Origin: UBA6163 sp031411655
GTDB taxonomy: Bacteria > Planctomycetota > Planctomycetia > Pirellulales > Pirellulaceae
Reading direction: 5' to 3'
NCBI GenBank assembly: GCA_031411655.1
Contig: JANOBM010000157.1
Coordinates: forward strand, 1-64,000
Length of the DNA: 64,000 nucleotides
The notes under the pieces were generated by a model. That model was not told the origin of the DNA. It ran no database searches and saw nothing but the letters and a program-made list of their open reading frames with translations. The position numbers and the translations under genes were made by a program. How positions within the stretch are numbered: the stretch's first letter is position 1; every line of letters starts with the position of its first letter. Shown here one piece after another: positions 60,841 to 64,000 of the stretch.

Positions 60841-62271
60841 ATGACGCGTTTATCATTGCCGTGTTCACGCCGCCAAGCATTGCAAACCTGCGGGATTGGT
60901 TTCGGCGCTTTGGCATTAGCCGAGTTAATGGGGCATCGCGCCACTGCGAATGCTTCAACGGATAGCAATCCACTTCTCGAAAAACAGCCTCATTTCCCAG
61001 CTCGTGCGAAGCACGTTATTCATATCTTCGCCAACGGAGGCCCCTCTCACGTCGATACGTTTGATCGGAAAACGAGTCTAGAGACTTACGCGGGTAAACC
61101 GATGCCTGGAGATACACCGGCGACAGAACGTCCCACTGGTAATCTTTATCCATCGCCGTTTAAGTTTGAAAGATACGGCAAATGTGGGCTCGAAGTAAGC
61201 GAACTTTTTGCGAAGACTGCAGCTAGTCACGCAGATGACCTCTGTGTCATTCGCTCCATGTACGCTGACGTACCGAACCATGAGCCGTCTTTGTTGCTCA
61301 TGAATACGGGCGAAGCAAGACTGGTTCGTCCAAGCGTTGGTTCGTGGCTAACCTATGGCCTTGGAACCGAGAATCAAAACCTTCCGGCTTTTATCGCGAT
61401 GTGCCCTGGGGGATATCCGATTCAAGAGTCGCAGAACTGGCAATCGGGTTTCTTGCCCGGGATTTTTCAGGGAACCTACATCGACTCGCAACATGACCGT
61501 CCGGAAAAACTGGTTGAGTACATCAATAACACCCATATCACGCGAGCGGCGCAACGAAAGCAATTGACGCTCGTTCAATTGCTTAATAAACAGCATCAAA
61601 AGTCACGAGAAGACGACAGTCTGATGGACTCTCGCATTCAATCGCTTGAACTTGCTTTTCGAATGCAAAGTGAAGCGATGGACGTTTTTGATATTAGTAC
61701 TGAGCCCAAGTCAGTACTCGATATGTATGGTCCTGGTGTTCAAGGCAGGCAGATGCTCATCGCTCGACGCTTGGTAGAACGCGGCGTTCGCATGGTTCAA
61801 CTCTGGCATGGGCAGGGTCAACCATGGGATAGTCATGACCATCTCGAACGAGAGCACCGTAAGCTTGCGGGAGAATCAGACCAAGCGATCGCAGCATTGC
61901 TCACCGACCTCAAGCGTTGTGGATTGCTCAAGGATACGTTGGTACTTTGGGGAGGCGAATTTGGTCGAACGCCGACCGTAGAAATGCCAAAAACGGGTTC
62001 CAATGAAGGCACAATGACCGGGCGAGACCATAACCACTATGGCTTTACCATGTGGATGGCAGGTGGCGGCGTGAAAGGCGGGCTTACCTACGGTGCCACA
62101 GATGAATTTGGATTCAAAGCAGTCGAAAAACGTGTTCATGTTCATGACCTTCATGCAACGATGCTGCACCTCATGGGATTCGATCATGAAAAGCTTACCT
62201 ATCGATACGCCGGGCGGGACTTTCGTCTGACCGATGTTCACGGCCGTGTGATTCAAGACTGGGTCGCCTAG
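60841..62271 (+). CDS. DUF1501 protein, Tat-exported partner of DUF1549/DUF1553
   Basis: A 476-aa protein with a twin-arginine leader (SRRQALQTCGIGFGALALAELMG). The DUF1501 domain belongs to the alkaline-phosphatase/sulfatase superfamily: HIFANGGPSHVDTFDRK near the start, then GHGQPWDSHDHLEREH-type (given as QGQPWDSHDH) and LVLWGGEFGRTPTVEM with GRDHNHYGFTMWMAGGGVKGG, cited in part. Metal-binding Asp/His positions are therefore conserved. It follows its DUF1549/DUF1553 partner with 24 nt between, the standard order in planctomycetes. Tat export suggests it folds with a cofactor before transport. Confidence 0.92.
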   Translation: MTRLSLPCSRRQALQTCGIGFGALALAELMGHRATANASTDSNPLLEKQPHFPARAKHVIHIFANGGPSHVDTFDRKTSLETYAGKPMPGDTPATERPTGNLYPSPFKFERYGKCGLEVSELFAKTAASHADDLCVIRSMYADVPNHEPSLLLMNTGEARLVRPSVGSWLTYGLGTENQNLPAFIAMCPGGYPIQESQNWQSGFLPGIFQGTYIDSQHDRPEKLVEYINNTHITRAAQRKQLTLVQLLNKQHQKSREDDSLMDSRIQSLELAFRMQSEAMDVFDISTEPKSVLDMYGPGVQGRQMLIARRLVERGVRMVQLWHGQGQPWDSHDHLEREHRKLAGESDQAIAALLTDLKRCGLLKDTLVLWGGEFGRTPTVEMPKTGSNEGTMTGRDHNHYGFTMWMAGGGVKGGLTYGATDEFGFKAVEKRVHVHDLHATMLHLMGFDHEKLTYRYAGRDFRLTDVHGRVIQDWVA

Positions 62272-62288
62272 GCGGTGTATCACCTGAG

Positions 62289-62318
62289 ATGCCATTACCT
62301 CAAATGCCATTACCTCAA
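62289..62318. repeat. 15-bp direct repeat after the DUF1501 gene
   Basis: Two exact, adjacent copies of ATGCCATTACCTCAA (62289-62303, 62304-62318) in the 104-nt gap between the DUF1501 stop and the hom stop. Non-coding as far as I can see. Confidence 0.8.
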
Positions 62319-62375
62319 ATGAATGGGGCCTTCGCAGCGCCGAGCGGGCCCTGGTTCCTGGCCAACGCTGAAAAC

Positions 62376-63683
62376 CTACGCCTTTACGCGAAGACGCATG
62401 ACATTGCCGCGAACGACTCCGAGAGATTCGATCTCTTGGGCGACCAGTCTTGCGGACCCCTCTGGTCCCTCGTGGCTCATGATGACCAACGGAACTTCAT
62501 CGGCGGCTCCTGATCCATCGTTTTCATGCTGGATAACCGAAGCAATCGATAAGTTGTGTCTGCCGAAGACACCGGTGATCGCCGCGAGCGTACCGGGATG
62601 GTCCTTAACGCGAAGCCGGAAATAGAATCGGCCGGGTAATTCATCGCTATCGCGCAGACTCACGCGAGGTGGAGATGTGGTGGAGAATGGTTCGAGGGTT
62701 TCGAACGTCAAACGAGTTCGACCGACCGCCGTATCGATGATGTCCGCGACGACAGCGGATGCAGTGGGCATTTGGCCCGCACCAAGGCCGTGATAAAAGA
62801 CTGGCCCAACGGCGTCGCCAACAACTCGTACGGCATTAAAGGCATCCTGAACTTCGGCAAGTGGTGTACCGCGACGAACAAGCGTCGGGGAGACGTGAAG
62901 GTCGAGCATCGAATCGTCGCTCAGCTTTGCCGCCGCAAGCAACTTAATTGCGTAACCAAGCTTTGCAGCGTATCGAAGGTCATCGGGTTCAACATGATCG
63001 ATACCGACCTTTGGAATCTGTTGCCACTTTACGTTTGCGCCGAACGCGAGGTGAGCCAGAATCGCAAGTTTCTGCGCAGCATCGGAGCCGTCGACATCCA
63101 TTGTCGGATCGGTTTCAGCATAGCCAAGTTCCTGTGCCCGCCGTACCGCGTCGGCATATGCCATACCGTTGCGATCCATCTGCGTCAGGATAAAGTTACT
63201 TGTTCCGTTTAGGATTCCTTCGAGTGATTCGATTCGATTGGCGGATAGGCATTGAGAGATATTCGTGATGATGGGGATGCCACCTGCTACGGATGCCTCG
63301 AATGCGATCGTTCTTCCTAGTTTGCGAGCGACCGCGAACAGCTCGGGACCGTGTTCTGCCAATAGCGCTTTATTCGCAGTTACGATGTCTTTTCCTGCTT
63401 CGAGAAGCCGAAGCAGAATCGTTCTCGCCGGCTCCAGCCCGCCGACTAAATGAGCCACGACAGAAATTTCCGAATTGGTGATAACGTCTTCGACGTCATC
63501 CGTTATGACCCCTTTGGGCAACTCGATGCCACGCTGCTTCTGCAGGTCTCGTACGACTGCTTTCTCAAGCCAAAGGATACGTCCTGCGTGGCGTGACGTA
63601 CGATCGCCGTGGTCGAGTAGTAACCTCGCCACCCCGGTGCCGACGGTTCCCATCCCAACGATCGCGACCTTAGTTTTCTGCAT
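62376..63683 (-). CDS. hom: Homoserine dehydrogenase with C-terminal ACT domain
   Basis: A 435-aa enzyme reducing aspartate semialdehyde to homoserine for threonine, methionine and isoleucine. The N-terminal Rossmann motif is VAIVGMGTVGTGVARLL; HLVGGLEPAR, DIVTANKALLAEHG and the catalytic segment LEGILNGTSNFILTQM with GYAETDPTMDVDGSDAAQKL (given in part) follow. A C-terminal ACT domain (KDHPGTLAAITGVFGRHNLSIASV) suggests threonine feedback control. No thrB/thrC beside it. Its 5' leader contains 11-bp tandem repeats. Confidence 0.95.
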   Translation of the reverse strand: MQKTKVAIVGMGTVGTGVARLLLDHGDRTSRHAGRILWLEKAVVRDLQKQRGIELPKGVITDDVEDVITNSEISVVAHLVGGLEPARTILLRLLEAGKDIVTANKALLAEHGPELFAVARKLGRTIAFEASVAGGIPIITNISQCLSANRIESLEGILNGTSNFILTQMDRNGMAYADAVRRAQELGYAETDPTMDVDGSDAAQKLAILAHLAFGANVKWQQIPKVGIDHVEPDDLRYAAKLGYAIKLLAAAKLSDDSMLDLHVSPTLVRRGTPLAEVQDAFNAVRVVGDAVGPVFYHGLGAGQMPTASAVVADIIDTAVGRTRLTFETLEPFSTTSPPRVSLRDSDELPGRFYFRLRVKDHPGTLAAITGVFGRHNLSIASVIQHENDGSGAADEVPLVIMSHEGPEGSARLVAQEIESLGVVRGNVMRLRVKA

Positions 63684-63690
63684 TTGTCTT

Positions 63691-63722
63691 CGAGTTCAGA
63701 GCGAGTTCAGAGCGAGTTCAGG
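63691..63722. repeat. 11-bp tandem repeat in the hom leader
   Basis: Three near-perfect copies of CGAGTTCAGAG starting at 63691, 63702 and 63713, only 7-39 nt upstream of the hom ATG. As the unit is not a multiple of three and lies outside coding sequence, copy change would alter leader length or spacing, not the protein. Confidence 0.8.
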
Positions 63723-63750
63723 ACAAGTTAGCAAGTCCAATGGGCGATGC

Positions 63751-63766
63751 CGGCGCTTCGGCGCCG
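63751..63766. other. Perfect stem-loop with TTCG loop upstream of hom
   Basis: CGGCGC-TTCG-GCGCCG forms a perfect 6-bp stem with a four-base loop. On the plus strand this is a very stable UUCG hairpin; on the minus strand (the hom leader strand) the loop is CGAA. There is no T-run after it on either strand, so it is not an obvious rho-independent terminator. It may be a leader structure of hom or simply chance in GC-rich DNA. Confidence 0.4.
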
Positions 63767-64000
63767 TTGGCGGTGAATAACGGTTGTTTTGCGACAGGCC
63801 GATGGTAACCGCCACCACGGCCCCGCGCCTACTCCGCAAACTACACCGGCTGCCAAACTCGATCGCGAACCAAAAACCTGTCACTGGCACTGAATGGCTC
63901 GAACGTTGACACGCTTAGACACACCGCTAAAATCCGGACTGTTCATCCCGTCGCCCATTCGCAACCGATTTGCTGAGTCGTTATGAAGTGCCAATTTTGC
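63767..64000. other. Window end, nothing recognised
   Basis: No supported gene. This should contain the hom promoter, but no convincing promoter pair is seen. Confidence 0.35.

Noticed and set aside
1..64000. CRISPR arrays, tRNA or rRNA genes, insertion sequences, prophage, defence systems
   Set aside because: No repeat-spacer pattern, no cloverleaf-like sequence in the gaps, no transposase, integrase, restriction or toxin-antitoxin genes were recognised on reading.

Overview
The window reads as chromosomal DNA of a planctomycete, most likely of the Rhodopirellula/Pirellulaceae type. This rests on protein families that are largely restricted to that phylum: a DUF1559 pseudopilin-like protein, a DUF1549/DUF1553 cytochrome protein followed by a Tat-signal DUF1501 protein, two 'PVC-type' membrane-bound dehydrogenase/heme proteins with HEAT repeats and a C-terminal CxxCH, a DUF1080 domain, an exported sulfatase and FG-GAP repeats. 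Shine-Dalgarno motifs are weak or absent before many genes, and ATGA/TTGA/GTGA stop-start overlaps are very common. No phage, IS element, CRISPR array, tRNA or rRNA was recognised.

Layout. Positions 1-1013 (minus) hold a small hypothetical cluster cut by the window edge. 1534-4628 (plus) is a translationally coupled pair: a catabolic-type acetolactate synthase and an aldehyde dehydrogenase. 4798-7359 (minus) holds an endonuclease/exonuclease/phosphatase-family protein and a sulfatase. 7838-22778 (minus) is the centrepiece: a ~15 kb cobalamin operon starting from a recognisable promoter and a complete cobalamin riboswitch. In transcription order it runs DUF1559 pseudopilin, cobQ/cbiP, cobO, cobU, btuF, btuC, btuD, cbiB, a cobC-bluB fusion, an ExbB-like channel, DUF2149 and a CobN-like protein. 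Nearly all junctions overlap. 22949-24004 (plus) is truD.

24181-37731 (plus) contains large secreted proteins: a 1003-aa heme/HEAT protein, a fusion of a ceramidase-like domain with a Gfo/Idh/MocA-like domain, a 1921-aa five-module protein, an M14 carboxypeptidase and an SDR. 37850-39217 is a secreted PQQ-type propeller. 39264-45634 has a flavin-type oxidase, a TolC-like outer membrane factor and a divergent large FtsX-type permease. 45666-50908 holds a hypothetical gene, a YceH-family protein, a two-part esterase and a GH10 xylanase. 51190-53823 pairs PilT with a GspE/PilB homologue that has lost its Walker A lysine. 53894-56509 is a UvrA lacking the usual insertion domain. 56470-62271 carries a CX4CH secreted protein and the DUF1549/1553-DUF1501 pair. 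62376-63683 is homoserine dehydrogenase.

How it works together. The cobalamin operon encodes uptake (BtuFCD) and the late steps: adenosylation, amidation, aminopropanol arm, nucleotide loop activation and DMB synthesis. It has no corrin-ring genes, so it looks like a corrinoid salvage and remodelling operon. Its most unusual part is the last three genes. The CobN-like protein has an apparent signal peptide, a single C-terminal membrane helix and a basic tail, so it should sit in the periplasm/paryphoplasm beside an ExbB/DUF2149 pair. That suggests an energised envelope machine acting on a tetrapyrrole or cobalt rather than a cytoplasmic cobaltochelatase. This is inference from topology, gene order and riboswitch control.
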